From contig NZ_CP121634.1 in assembly GCF_029714945.1 (NCBI RefSeq), positions 3,927,001 through 3,991,000 on the forward strand: a stretch of 64,000 nt of DNA, in the 5' to 3' direction. The notes beneath the pieces are model-generated. The model saw nothing but the letters and a program-made list of their open reading frames with translations, had not been told where the DNA came from and did not search any database. Positions within the stretch are counted from its first letter, which is position 1, and the number at the start of each line of letters is the position of its first letter. Shown in pieces: positions 16,359-25,682 of the stretch. The translations under genes and the position numbers were made by a program. The DNA comes from Bradyrhizobium sp. CIAT3101 (lineage in GTDB: Bacteria > Pseudomonadota > Alphaproteobacteria > Rhizobiales > Xanthobacteraceae).

Positions 16359-17609
16359 TCACCTGATCGCGGCCGCGAGCGCGGCGATCAGGGCGGGCGG
16401 TGTCACCAAAATGCCGAGCTTGAGGAACGGCCAGGCGCCGACCTCGATCTTCTCCCGCCGCAGCGCGACCAGCCAGAGGATGGTCGCGAGCGAGCCGGTG
16501 ACCGACAAATTGGGTCCGAGATCGACGCCGATCAGGATGGCGCTGACGACAGGGGCCGGCAGATGATCGCTGGCGGCGACCGAGCCCGCGACAAGGCCGA
16601 CGGGCAGATTGTTGGCAATATTGGTGGCCAGCGCTGTCGCGATGCCGACGCTCCAGGCGGCGTGCGTCACGGAGTGTGCGACGGCTTCGTGCAAGAGCGC
16701 ACTGAGCTGTCCGATCACGCCGGTCTTCACCAGCGCCTCCACCATCACGAACAGACCGCCGACCAGCGGAAGCACGCTCCAGGACACGCCCCTGAGCACG
16801 GGGAGCGGCGACTGGCGGTTGATCAGCAGCACGATGGCGGCCGTCACCACGCCGCAGATGAAGGTCGGCAGGCCCAGCTGCTTGTCGAGCGCCGATGCCG
16901 TGACCAGTACGGCGCCGATGGCAATGATGCCGACGGCCGTCAGCTTGCCGCCGCGGCTGAGCTTGGGATGCGGCACGCTGCGCGCGATGGTCTCGTCTTT
17001 CAGCGCGCGATGCTGGGTCAGGCGTAGCACGATATAGGTGAGCAGGATCGAGGCGGCCGAAGGCAGGGCGAACAGGCGCAGCCACTCGGTGAGCTGCGGC
17101 ATGCGCGCGCCGAACACGACGAGGTTGGCGGGGTTGGAGATCGGCAGTACGAAGCTTGCGGCGTTCGCAATGAAAGCGCAGACGAACAGATAAGGCAGCG
17201 GTTTTGCGCCCGCCGCGCGCGTGGCGGCATAGACGGCCGGCGTCAGCACGATCGCCGTCGCGTCGTTTGAGAGCAGCACGGTCACGATCGTGCCGACGAC
17301 ATAGATCAGCAGGAACAGCCGTTGTGGCGAGCCGGCGGCATATTCGACCGCAAGCGCAGCGAGATAGTCGAACAGGCCTTCGAGCCGGGCGAGCTCGGCG
17401 ATCAGCATCATGCCGATCAGGAAGAGATAGACGTCGACGCCTTTCTCGATGCCGGTGAGCGCATCCTGCCATGGCAGGAAGCCGAGCAGCACCAGGGCGC
17501 CGGCACCGAGCACGGCCCAGATCGCCTCGGGCAGTCGAAAGGGGCGGATGATGACGCCCGCGGTCGCGGCGACGATGATGCTCCAGGCCCAGATGGCGTC
17601 AGACGGCAC
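16359..17609 (-). CDS. ArsB/NhaD-type (SLC13-like) permease
   Basis: This membrane protein of about 416 residues has 10-12 predicted helices. The family features are the paired re-entrant motifs LLSNDATAIVLTP in the first half and ATNIANNLPVGLVAG in the second, as in ArsB, NhaD and other ion-transporter superfamily carriers. It could export arsenite or exchange an organic acid or sodium; no arsR, arsC or other arsenic gene is nearby, so arsenic is not favoured. A TTG start two codons earlier is possible, but the AAGGA site is spaced better for the GTG used here. It lies about 20 bases after the MFS gene, in the same operon. Confidence 0.8.
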   Translation of the reverse strand: MPSDAIWAWSIIVAATAGVIIRPFRLPEAIWAVLGAGALVLLGFLPWQDALTGIEKGVDVYLFLIGMMLIAELARLEGLFDYLAALAVEYAAGSPQRLFLLIYVVGTIVTVLLSNDATAIVLTPAVYAATRAAGAKPLPYLFVCAFIANAASFVLPISNPANLVVFGARMPQLTEWLRLFALPSAASILLTYIVLRLTQHRALKDETIARSVPHPKLSRGGKLTAVGIIAIGAVLVTASALDKQLGLPTFICGVVTAAIVLLINRQSPLPVLRGVSWSVLPLVGGLFVMVEALVKTGVIGQLSALLHEAVAHSVTHAAWSVGIATALATNIANNLPVGLVAGSVAASDHLPAPVVSAILIGVDLGPNLSVTGSLATILWLVALRREKIEVGAWPFLKLGILVTPPALIAALAAAIR

Positions 17610-17631
17610 GTTCAATCCTTGTGGCGTGAGT

Positions 17632-18909
17632 TCATTTGGCAGCGATAGCGGAAGCCGAGGCCGCTGTCTTCCCCTGTGGGCGCGGACCGCCGTCTGCGCT
17701 TCGCCGCGTCTCGGGGAGAGCGAGGAGGCAGATCACGGCGCCGATCGCGGCGACCGCGCCGAGCGTGACGAAGGCTGCGCTGTAACCAGCACCGACCACG
17801 ACGAAGCCGGCGAGGGTCGTCGACAGCGCCGCGCCAATGCTCTGGGCGGTGATGACGGCGCCCTGCGCGACGTTGAAGCGGCCGGTGTTGCGCATGAGGT
17901 CGGCGACGATCACAGGGAAGATCGCGCCAAAAATGCCGGCACCGACGCCGTCGAGTAACTGCACGCCGACCAGCCAGAACGGATTGTCCGAGAGCGCATA
18001 GAGCGCGCCGCGAATGGGCAGGATCAGGAGCGCGGCGAGAAAGAAGCGCTTGTGGCCCCATTGGTCGGCCTTGGCTCCGACCAGCATTGCGAAGGGCACC
18101 ATCACGATTTGGGCTGCCACGATGCAGGCTGACATCAGGCTGGTGCCCATGTTCTTGTCCTGGAGAGCGAGCTTTTGCCCGACCAGCGGCAGCATCGCTG
18201 CGTTGGAGAGGTGGAACAGAGCGGTGCAGATCGCGAAGACGAGCAGCGGGCGACAGGTCAGCAGCACGGCGAGGCCGGATGGCTGCTCGCTCTGTGCATC
18301 GGCGTCGTCCAACCCGCGCGCAAGGTCGTGGTCGATGGCGCGTTCGGGAATTGCGAGAATGCTGGCGAGGCTCGCGACCGCCATGGCGCCGAGAAGGTAG
18401 AACACGACAGTGGGGCCGAACCAATAGGCGGAGAGCCCGGCGAGACCGGCCGCAACCGCATTGCCGACGTGATTGAAGGTTTCGTTGCGGCCGATCCGCC
18501 GGGTGAAGGCGGCATGGCCGAAGATGCCGAGTGAGACGGCGGCGATGGCCGGCGGAAAGATGACGGCGGCGGCCTGGGCGATGCCTTGCGAGATTGCAAC
18601 GGGTCCGAAGGTCGGAAACAGCGGTAGCGACAGCGAGGCAAGGGTGACCATCACGGCGGCAATCGCCATCACCATCCGTTTCGCCCGCGTCGCGTCGACC
18701 AGCGCGCCGGCCGGCGTCTGCGCCACGATGCCGGCAATGGTCGCAATCGACATCACGAGACCGATCCGCGCCTCGTCCCAGTGCTGCTCGGTGAGGAGAT
18801 AGACGGCGAGATAGGGGCCGAGCCCGTCGCGGACGTCGGCGAGGAAGAAGTTCGCCGCGTCCAGCGCGCGGCCGGCCTGCTTTGCCTGATCGGGGTTTTC
18901 GCGCGACAT
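17632..18909 (-). CDS. MFS transporter
   Basis: This 425-residue major-facilitator protein has 12 predicted helices. The helix 2-3 loop is of the form G-A-L-V-D-x-x-R-A-K-R, and the equivalent second-half loop reads GAKADQWGHKRFF. The N-terminus includes ANFFLADVRDGLGPYLAVYLL, which I associate with a proteobacterial MFS group of unassigned substrate. It is the first gene of a two-gene minus-strand unit with the ArsB/NhaD-type permease. It could be an efflux carrier; the sequence does not decide. Confidence 0.85.
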   Translation of the reverse strand: MSRENPDQAKQAGRALDAANFFLADVRDGLGPYLAVYLLTEQHWDEARIGLVMSIATIAGIVAQTPAGALVDATRAKRMVMAIAAVMVTLASLSLPLFPTFGPVAISQGIAQAAAVIFPPAIAAVSLGIFGHAAFTRRIGRNETFNHVGNAVAAGLAGLSAYWFGPTVVFYLLGAMAVASLASILAIPERAIDHDLARGLDDADAQSEQPSGLAVLLTCRPLLVFAICTALFHLSNAAMLPLVGQKLALQDKNMGTSLMSACIVAAQIVMVPFAMLVGAKADQWGHKRFFLAALLILPIRGALYALSDNPFWLVGVQLLDGVGAGIFGAIFPVIVADLMRNTGRFNVAQGAVITAQSIGAALSTTLAGFVVVGAGYSAAFVTLGAVAAIGAVICLLALPETRRSADGGPRPQGKTAASASAIAAK

Positions 18910-18974
18910 CGGTCTCTCGATCGAGGCTGGGAAGCGCCCCGGCAGAAACCGATCTCAGGCCGCTTTGTTCCGCC

Positions 18975-19415
18975 CTAAAACTTCACGGCCAGGAGAACCG
19001 CGCCGGCGCCGATCATGGCGATGCCGACCCAGCCCTGCGCTGTCGGGCGCTCGCCGAGAAAAGCGAATGCGAACAGGGCGACCAGTACGACGCTGAGCTT
19101 GTCGATCGGCGCCACCAATGTTGCGGGCCCGAGTTTCAGCGCGCGGAAGTAACACAGCCACGACGCACCGGTTGCAAGCCCCGACAGCACCAGGAACAGC
19201 CATGTTCGCGACGAGACCGCCGAGGGAACGGCGAACTGGCCGGTGAAGAACAGCAGCACCGAGAAGGCCAGCAGCACCACGATGGTGCGGATGAAGGTGG
19301 CGAGATCGGGATTGATGTTCTCGACGCCGACCTTGGCGAAGATCGCGGTCAGCGCGGCGAAGCAGGCGGAGAGAAGCGCCCAGGTCTGCCAGGCTGAGAA
19401 GAGGGCGGGTTTCAT
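18975..19415 (-). CDS. EamA-family half-size transporter
   Basis: This 146-residue membrane protein contains one EamA unit of about five helices rather than the usual two units. Features are the opening WALLSACFAALTAIFAKVGVENI, the central RTIVVLLAF, and the last helix pair LGERPTAQGWVGIAMIGAGAVLL. Single-unit EamA proteins presumably work as dimers, as small multidrug resistance proteins do. The substrate is unknown. It is 65 bases upstream of the MFS gene on the same strand. Confidence 0.85.
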   Translation of the reverse strand: MKPALFSAWQTWALLSACFAALTAIFAKVGVENINPDLATFIRTIVVLLAFSVLLFFTGQFAVPSAVSSRTWLFLVLSGLATGASWLCYFRALKLGPATLVAPIDKLSVVLVALFAFAFLGERPTAQGWVGIAMIGAGAVLLAVKF

Positions 19416-19476
19416 CGGGATACCTGATCAGGTTTGACGGAATTCATGCATTGAAGGCGGAGCTCAGACCACCGCC

Positions 19477-19513
19477 GTCGTCCCAGATCCGTGCTTCGCT
19501 TGTCCTGGACGAC
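19477..19513. repeat. hairpin downstream of hybrid kinase gene
   Basis: GTCGTCCCA and TGGACGAC can pair around a 20-base loop. It resembles half of the longer palindrome found after pccA and lies between two minus-strand genes. It may act as an mRNA 3'-end structure for the kinase gene; there is no clear U-run. Confidence 0.35.
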
Positions 19514-19535
19514 ATCGCGTTGCGTGGCCCAACAC

Positions 19536-21983
19536 TCACCTTGCCACCGACAGCTTCTCCGTGATCGCCTTGCGCAGAATGCGCGAGAGCGACTCCACCG
19601 AGTACGGTTTCTGGATCAGCTCGAATCCGCGATGGGCGTTCTCGGCGAGCACGTTGCTGTAGCCGCTGGTGAGCACCACCGGCAGGCCCGGATAGCGCTC
19701 GCGGATGATGCCGGCGAGCTCGACGCCGTTCATACCGGGCATGATGACGTCGGAGAACACCAGATCGACCGCGAACTCGTTCTCGCCGAGGATGGAGAGC
19801 GCGGCATTGGCATTGGCGACGCGGCGGACGACATAGCCGAGGTCCTCCAGAAGCTCGGTCGAGAACTGGCCGACATCGTCATTGTCCTCGACCACGAGCA
19901 CGCGGTAGCCGCGCCCGGTGGTCGAGCCTTCGCTGGTGAGCGATGCGGATTCCTTCTCGGCGGCAGGGCTCTGCGCCTGCGGCAGGTAGATCGTGAAGGT
20001 CGCGCCCTGGCCGTGCGTGCTCGTCACGGCGATGTCGCCTTCGGACTGTTTGGCGAAGCCAAACGCCTGGCTGAGGCCGAGGCCGGTGCCTTTGCCGACC
20101 TCCTTGGTGGTGAAGAACGGCTCGAAGATGGCGTCGATGTTTTCAAGCGCGATGCCGGTGCCGGTATCCGCCACCGAAATTGCGACATAGTCGCCGCCAC
20201 GCGCCGACTGCGCACGCAGGTTCGGGATGCCCTGGACCTTGCGGACGGCGATGGTGAGGCGGCCTTCGCCATCCATGGCGTCGCGGGCGTTGATGGCAAG
20301 GTTGATCAGCGCGGTCTCGAATTGCGCGATGTCGGCGACCGTAAAGCAGTCGGCGTCGTCGATCTCGACCATGATCTCGATGCGGCCACCGACCAATGGC
20401 CGGACCAGCTGCGCCACGCCCTCGACCTGGCTGCCGACATTGAAGATCTGTGGTTTCAGCGGCTGCCGTCGCGCGAAGGCCAACAGCTGTGCGGTCAGTT
20501 TCGAGGCGCGCTCGACAGTATCGGAGATGGCATCGACATAGCGGCGGCGGCGCTCTTCCGGCAGCTCGCGCCGGCGCAGGAAGTCGGTCGCCGAGCGGAT
20601 GATGGTCAGCAGATTATTGAAATCGTGCGCGACGCCGCCGGTGAGCTGGCCGATCGCCTCCATCTTCTGCGATTGCCGCAACGCTTCCTCGCCGCGGCGG
20701 CGCTCGGTGATGTCGACGGCTTCCGGCACCGCGCCGGTGATGTTGCCGTGGCGGTCGAGCACCGGGCGCATGCCGAACTCGAAATCGCGCTCGCCGATGG
20801 GCAGCCGCAGCCGCATCTCCATCCGCACCGCTTCGCCCTTGAGCACGGTGTCGAAGGCCTCGCGCACGGTCGCGCTCATGCCGTGGGTGCCGGTGAACCA
20901 GGGTGTATCCCAAAACGGCTTTCCGATGACGTCGGAGGAGTTCGCCCTGATGCCGTCGAGCGCAGTCTTGTTGGCGTAGAGCAATTCACCCCTAAGGTTG
21001 ACCAGCCCCTGATACTGGTTGCTGGTCTCCAAGATCGCGCGCAGCCGCGCCTCGTTGGATTCGAGCTCGGTGGTACGCTGCGCGATGCGCTCTTCCAGCG
21101 TCTCGTTGAGGCTCCGCAGCTCGATCTCGGCCTGCTTGGCGACCGTGATGTCGTGGGCAACGCCGATGAAGCCGATATGCTTGCCGGTCGGGTCCCAGCG
21201 CGGCTGCGATTCCGAGCGCAGCCAGCGCCATCTTCCGGACGCATCCTTGTAGCGCGCCTCCAGCACGAACGGCTTGAGCGAGGCTTCGCCCTGGACCGAT
21301 TGCTGCAGCACATGCGGCAGGTCGTCCGGATGCAGCACCTTGCGCCAGTCGAAGGCGATGGCCTGATCGTAGGGCAGGCCGACGAAATCGACATAGGCCT
21401 GGTTGGCGAAGGAACGCGTGCGGTCGAGCTTGGTCACCCAGATCGGCACCGGCGCGCTGTCGGCGATGAGCCGGAAGCGCTCCTCGCTCTCGCGCAAGGT
21501 CTCGCGCACCAGCATCTGGTCGGTGACGTCGATATGGGCACCGACGAGGCGGATGGCGCGTCCGTCGCCGTCACGCTCGATCTTGGCGACGACGCGGATC
21601 CAGCGGGTCTCGCGGTCGCTGGGGCGGACGATGCGGTATTCGGCGGTATAGTCCTCGCTGGTCCCGGCCAGCGCCTCGAAGAAGTGTTTGACGGTCGCGT
21701 CGCGGTCATCGGGATGGATGCGGCTGACCCAGTCTTCGTGCGTTTCGTCCGCAGCCTCGGGCGGCAGCCCGTGGATCATTAAATATTCTGGCGAGCGGCG
21801 GTTCTTGAAGCCTTCGCGGAAGTCGACCTCGAGGCCACCGACCTTGCCGATGCGCTGAATGCGCGCAAGCTCGGCCTCGCGCTCCTGAAGCGCGCGATAG
21901 GCTTCATCGCGCTCCCGCGCGATGTCTTGGAGGTGCTGGCGCAGCCTTTCGGCAGCAAGGGTCTCGGGCAAAGGATCGTTCAA
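19536..21983 (-). CDS. hybrid PAS sensor histidine kinase with C-terminal receiver
   Basis: This soluble sensor of 815 residues has no transmembrane helix. An N-terminal coiled coil (about 10-45) precedes three PAS/PAC units (roughly 45-165, 165-290 and 325-440, with the middle one closing at FIGVAHDITVAKQAE). Then come HisKA ([20 protein letters not shown], phospho-His in AHDF), HATPase_c (NLAINARDAMDG, DTGTGI, GTGLGLS) and a receiver domain with Asp in VFSDVIMPGMNG. The start is TTG with no strong ribosome site, so it is provisional. The family usually senses cytosolic ligands or redox; no output regulator is adjacent. Confidence 0.9.
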   Translation of the reverse strand: MNDPLPETLAAERLRQHLQDIARERDEAYRALQEREAELARIQRIGKVGGLEVDFREGFKNRRSPEYLMIHGLPPEAADETHEDWVSRIHPDDRDATVKHFFEALAGTSEDYTAEYRIVRPSDRETRWIRVVAKIERDGDGRAIRLVGAHIDVTDQMLVRETLRESEERFRLIADSAPVPIWVTKLDRTRSFANQAYVDFVGLPYDQAIAFDWRKVLHPDDLPHVLQQSVQGEASLKPFVLEARYKDASGRWRWLRSESQPRWDPTGKHIGFIGVAHDITVAKQAEIELRSLNETLEERIAQRTTELESNEARLRAILETSNQYQGLVNLRGELLYANKTALDGIRANSSDVIGKPFWDTPWFTGTHGMSATVREAFDTVLKGEAVRMEMRLRLPIGERDFEFGMRPVLDRHGNITGAVPEAVDITERRRGEEALRQSQKMEAIGQLTGGVAHDFNNLLTIIRSATDFLRRRELPEERRRRYVDAISDTVERASKLTAQLLAFARRQPLKPQIFNVGSQVEGVAQLVRPLVGGRIEIMVEIDDADCFTVADIAQFETALINLAINARDAMDGEGRLTIAVRKVQGIPNLRAQSARGGDYVAISVADTGTGIALENIDAIFEPFFTTKEVGKGTGLGLSQAFGFAKQSEGDIAVTSTHGQGATFTIYLPQAQSPAAEKESASLTSEGSTTGRGYRVLVVEDNDDVGQFSTELLEDLGYVVRRVANANAALSILGENEFAVDLVFSDVIMPGMNGVELAGIIRERYPGLPVVLTSGYSNVLAENAHRGFELIQKPYSVESLSRILRKAITEKLSVAR

Positions 21984-22227
21984 GGCGTCGGCCGTTGTGA
22001 TGCGGGAGCGCGCGTGCCGAACCGATATTCACACAGACAAAGCGTGATAGCCATTGCTCAAAAGGGAATTGATCGGGAAACGCCCACCGAACGACGTTTG
22101 GCGGGTATGAACGAACGCGGGGTCTGGTTATTTGTTCCTGATATTGGAACGACCGGCCGTCGGCCCGCGTATCTGCGAGGCGCCACAACTGATATTCGTA
22201 AGGCTCCCTTTCCCGAGAGGCTAAATC

Positions 22228-23310
22228 TTGAAGCTCTTTGTCTGCCAGTCCTGCGGCAATGTTCTCTATTTCGAGAACCGCGCCTGCGAACGTTGCGGTC
22301 ACCGGGTCGCCTTCCTGCCCGAGAAGGAGACGATGTCGGCGATCGAGCCGGACGGCGAGGGCTGGAAGACGCTGGCCGACAAGGGCGAACGCCGCATGCT
22401 CTGCAGCAATGCCGAGTATGACGCCTGCAACTGGCTGACCGATGCCGGCGATACCACCGGCTATTGCCGCGCCTGCCGCCACAACGGCATCGTGCCTGAT
22501 CTGTCGGATCCCGTGCAGCTCGCCGGCTGGCGCGAGCTGGAGGTGGCGAAGCACCGGCTGTTCTACTCCCTGATCCGCTGGAAGCTGCCGCTCCAGACCC
22601 GGCAGGAGAACCCCGAGCACGGCCTGATCTTCAATTTCCTCGCCGATGATCCCAACAGCGGCCAGAAAATCCTGACCGGCCATGATAATGGCCTGATCAC
22701 GATCGCGCTGACCGAGACCGATACGATCGAGCGTGAGCGGCGCAGGCTGGAGATGGGCGAGCCCTATCGCACGCTGCTCGGGCATTTCCGGCACGAGGTC
22801 GGTCACTATTTCTGGGACGTACTGGTGCGCGACGGCGGCAAACTGGATGAATGCCGCGCGGTGTTCGGCGACGATTCCGTTGACTACGGCGAGGCCCTGC
22901 AGCGCCACTATGCCGAAGGCGCGCCGCCGGACTGGCAGCAGAATTTCGTCTCGGCCTATGCGACGATGCACCCCTGGGAAGACTTCGCCGAGACCTGGGC
23001 GCATTACCTCCACATCATCGATACGCTGGAGATGGCTTCAGAGTTCGGCATGGAGGTGCGGCCCAAGGTCGATCGTGACGGGGAGTTGTCGACGCGGATC
23101 CGGTTCAACCCCTACGAGGCGAGAGGCGTCGAGGCGATCGTCGACGCATGGCTGCCCTTCACCTTCGCCATGAACAGCGTCAACCGCGCCATGGGCCTGC
23201 ACGACCTTTATCCCTTCATTCTCTCGCCCGCGGTGGTGACGAAACTGGGCTTCATTCACAGCCTTGTCCGGGACGTGGCCAAGGATAGGGCCAAGGCCGG
23301 GAAGCCCTAG
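22228..23310 (+). CDS. zinc-ribbon putative metallopeptidase
   Basis: This 360-residue cytosolic protein starts at TTG behind GAGAGG. The N-terminus is a zinc ribbon (Cys6/Cys9 and Cys20/Cys23). A second Cys group (59, 67, 80, 83) follows, then a gluzincin-type active site His189-Glu190-x2-His193 within FRHEVGHYFW. A downstream acidic segment WEDFAETWAHYLH could supply the third metal ligand. The layout fits the uncharacterised putative zinc-binding metallopeptidase family (formerly DUF2248). The physiological substrate is unknown. It is divergent from the hybrid kinase gene. Confidence 0.8.
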   Translation: MKLFVCQSCGNVLYFENRACERCGHRVAFLPEKETMSAIEPDGEGWKTLADKGERRMLCSNAEYDACNWLTDAGDTTGYCRACRHNGIVPDLSDPVQLAGWRELEVAKHRLFYSLIRWKLPLQTRQENPEHGLIFNFLADDPNSGQKILTGHDNGLITIALTETDTIERERRRLEMGEPYRTLLGHFRHEVGHYFWDVLVRDGGKLDECRAVFGDDSVDYGEALQRHYAEGAPPDWQQNFVSAYATMHPWEDFAETWAHYLHIIDTLEMASEFGMEVRPKVDRDGELSTRIRFNPYEARGVEAIVDAWLPFTFAMNSVNRAMGLHDLYPFILSPAVVTKLGFIHSLVRDVAKDRAKAGKP

Positions 23311-23483
23311 GTCATCCAAGGGGTTCGCCAGGCCCGATCGGTCTTGCGCTGGTACGCCAGCGGGGCCGGATTTAGACCGTTGCCTCCGGCCCATTTTGAT
23401 GTACCACGGGAGCCACACGGCCCGTTTCATAGGCCCCAACGGCCAGGGATGGGTCCCGCCCAAGGTCGAGACTCAAGAAAAGC

Positions 23484-25499
23484 ATGTTCAAACGCATTCT
23501 GATCGCCAACCGCGGCGAAATCGCCTGCCGGGTCATCAAGTCCGCCCGCAAGATGGGAATTCAGACGGTTGCCGTCTATTCCGAGGCCGACCGCGACGCC
23601 CTCCATGTCGAGATGGCCGACGAGGCCGTCCTGATCGGCCCGCCTGCCGCGGCCGAGAGCTATCTGGTGATCGAGAAGATCGTCGAGGCGTGCAAAAAGA
23701 CCGGCGCCGAGGCCGTGCATCCCGGCTACGGCTTCCTGTCCGAGCGCGAGGCGTTTCCGCGCGCGCTGGAGGCCGCCGGCATCGTCTTCATCGGCCCGAA
23801 CCCCGGCGCGATCGCCGCGATGGGCGACAAGATCGAATCCAAGAAGGCGGCTGCGAAAGCCAAGGTCTCGACCGTGCCCGGCTATCTCGGCGTCATCGAG
23901 GACGACAAGCACGCGGTCAAGATCGCCGACGAGATCGGCTATCCCGTGATGATCAAGGCCTCCGCCGGCGGTGGCGGCAAGGGCATGCGCATCGCCCATT
24001 CGAAGGCCGAGGTCGCGGAAGGTTTCAATCTCGCCAAGGCCGAAGCCAAGGCCTCGTTCGGCGATGACCGCGTCTTCGTCGAGAAGTTCATCGTCGATCC
24101 CCGCCACATCGAGATCCAGGTGCTGGGCGACAAGCACGGCAACGTGATCTATCTCGGCGAGCGCGAATGCTCGATCCAGCGTCGCAACCAGAAGGTCATC
24201 GAGGAGGCGCCGTCGCCGCTGCTCGACGAAGCCACCCGCCGCAAGATGGGCGAGCAGGCGGTCGCGCTGGCCAAGGCCGTGAACTACGATTCCGCCGGCA
24301 CGGTCGAGTTCGTCGCAGGCCAGGACAAGAGCTTCTACTTCCTGGAGATGAACACGCGCCTCCAGGTCGAGCATCCCGTCACCGAGCTCGTCACCGGCGT
24401 CGATCTCGTCGAGCAGATGATCCGCGTGGCCGCCGGCGAGAAGCTTGCGCTCACCCAGAAGGACGTCACGCTCACCGGCTGGGCGGTGGAATCGCGTCTC
24501 TACGCCGAGGACCCGTTCCGCAACTTCCTGCCCTCGATCGGGCGGCTGGTGAAATATCGCCCGCCGGCGGAGTTAAGCAAGGACGGCATCACCGTGCGCA
24601 ACGACACCGGCGTGCAGGAGGGTGGCGAGATCTCGATCCATTACGATCCGATGATCGCAAAACTCGTCACGCATGCGCCGTCGCGCGCGGCCGCGATCGA
24701 GGCGCAGGCGACCGCGCTGGATTCGTTCTATGTCGACGGCATCCGCCACAACATCCCGTTCCTGTCGGCGCTGATGCATCATCCGCGCTGGCGCGAGGGC
24801 AATCTCTCGACCGGCTTCATCGCCGAGGAATTCCCGAAGGGCTTTGCGGTGCGCGTGCCCGAAGGTGAGGTTGCACGTCGCATCGCCGCGGTCGGCGCCG
24901 CCATCGATCACGTGCTCGGTGAGCGCAAGCGGCAGATCTCCGGCCAGATGGGCGGACGGATCGTGCAGCGCGAGCGTCGTCGCGCGGTGTGGCTCGACCG
25001 CCAGGAGATCTTGCTCGAGGTCGCCCGCGAGGGCGACGCGATCGCGATCCGCTTCATCGACGCCGATGGCAAGGCCGGCAATGCGCATCTGCTGCAGTCG
25101 GCATGGAAGCCGGGCGATCCGGTCTGGCAGGGCACCATCGACGGCCACTTCATCGCGGTACAGGCGCGCCCGATCGCCAACGGCATCCGTCTCGCACATC
25201 AGGGCGTCGAGGTGCCGGTCTATGTCTGGACCGAAGCGGAAGCGGCCTCGGCGCGGCTGATGCCGGTGACGACGGCGTCCGACAGCGGCAAGAAGCTGCT
25301 GTGTCCGATGCCCGGCCTCATCGTCTCGATCGCAGTGACCGAAGGGCAGGAGGTCAAGGCCGGCGAGACGCTGGCCGTGGTCGAAGCCATGAAGATGCAG
25401 AACGTGCTCCGCGCCGAGCAGGACGGCACCGTGAAGAAGATCCACGCCAGCGCCGGCGCGACGCTCGCGGTGGACGCGCTGATTTTGGAGTTTGCGTAA
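23484..25499 (+). CDS. pccA: propionyl/acetyl-CoA carboxylase biotin-carrying alpha subunit
   Basis: This 671-residue subunit combines biotin carboxylase (residues 1 to about 450, ATP-grasp with KASAGGGGKGMRIAH, and the EMNTRLQVEHPVTE catalytic segment), the BT linker domain typical of propionyl-CoA carboxylase, and the C-terminal biotinyl domain with the biotinylated Lys637 in EAMKMQN. It carboxylates biotin for transfer to propionyl-CoA by the beta subunit, giving methylmalonyl-CoA, an entry route for odd-chain and branched substrates. The beta subunit gene is not in the window. A methylcrotonyl-CoA role is less likely given the BT domain. Confidence 0.9.
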   Translation: MFKRILIANRGEIACRVIKSARKMGIQTVAVYSEADRDALHVEMADEAVLIGPPAAAESYLVIEKIVEACKKTGAEAVHPGYGFLSEREAFPRALEAAGIVFIGPNPGAIAAMGDKIESKKAAAKAKVSTVPGYLGVIEDDKHAVKIADEIGYPVMIKASAGGGGKGMRIAHSKAEVAEGFNLAKAEAKASFGDDRVFVEKFIVDPRHIEIQVLGDKHGNVIYLGERECSIQRRNQKVIEEAPSPLLDEATRRKMGEQAVALAKAVNYDSAGTVEFVAGQDKSFYFLEMNTRLQVEHPVTELVTGVDLVEQMIRVAAGEKLALTQKDVTLTGWAVESRLYAEDPFRNFLPSIGRLVKYRPPAELSKDGITVRNDTGVQEGGEISIHYDPMIAKLVTHAPSRAAAIEAQATALDSFYVDGIRHNIPFLSALMHHPRWREGNLSTGFIAEEFPKGFAVRVPEGEVARRIAAVGAAIDHVLGERKRQISGQMGGRIVQRERRRAVWLDRQEILLEVAREGDAIAIRFIDADGKAGNAHLLQSAWKPGDPVWQGTIDGHFIAVQARPIANGIRLAHQGVEVPVYVWTEAEAASARLMPVTTASDSGKKLLCPMPGLIVSIAVTEGQEVKAGETLAVVEAMKMQNVLRAEQDGTVKKIHASAGATLAVDALILEFA

Positions 25500-25509
25500 G
25501 GGTCTCTGT

Positions 25510-25649
25510 GTCGTCCCGGCGAAGGCCGGGACCCATACCGCGTGATCTATCGGTAAAGTGCGGTGTCAGCGGCGTTGGAATGTCTCTGGCGACCAGCCTT
25601 CGCCGAACTCCTTCCTGGGGCTATGGGTCCCGGCCTTCGCCGGGACGAC
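25510..25649. repeat. palindromic dispersed element, perfect 28-bp arms
   Basis: A 28-base arm (25510-25537, core CCGGCGAAGGCCGGGACCCATA) is repeated as an exact reverse complement at 25622-25649, about 84 bases apart, and each arm is itself partly self-complementary. The element fills the gap between pccA and the next gene. Such REP-like elements are common in Bradyrhizobium. It could protect the pccA mRNA 3' end or attenuate read-through. Confidence 0.8.
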
Positions 25650-25682
25650 GCTGGGGATGCATTCCGACTGAGAGAGGGCACC

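Noticed and set aside
16359..17615. arsenic resistance operon
   Set aside because: The permease fits ArsB/NhaD folds in general, but there is no arsR, arsC or arsH nearby and its partner is an MFS carrier.
19491..21782. 763-codon plus-strand frame opposite the hybrid kinase
   Set aside because: The kinase reading shows all PAS, HisKA, HATPase and receiver motifs; the opposite frame has none and reflects codon bias.
23311..23483. riboswitch upstream of pccA
   Set aside because: The 173-base gap has no recognisable aptamer core or expression platform that I can identify.
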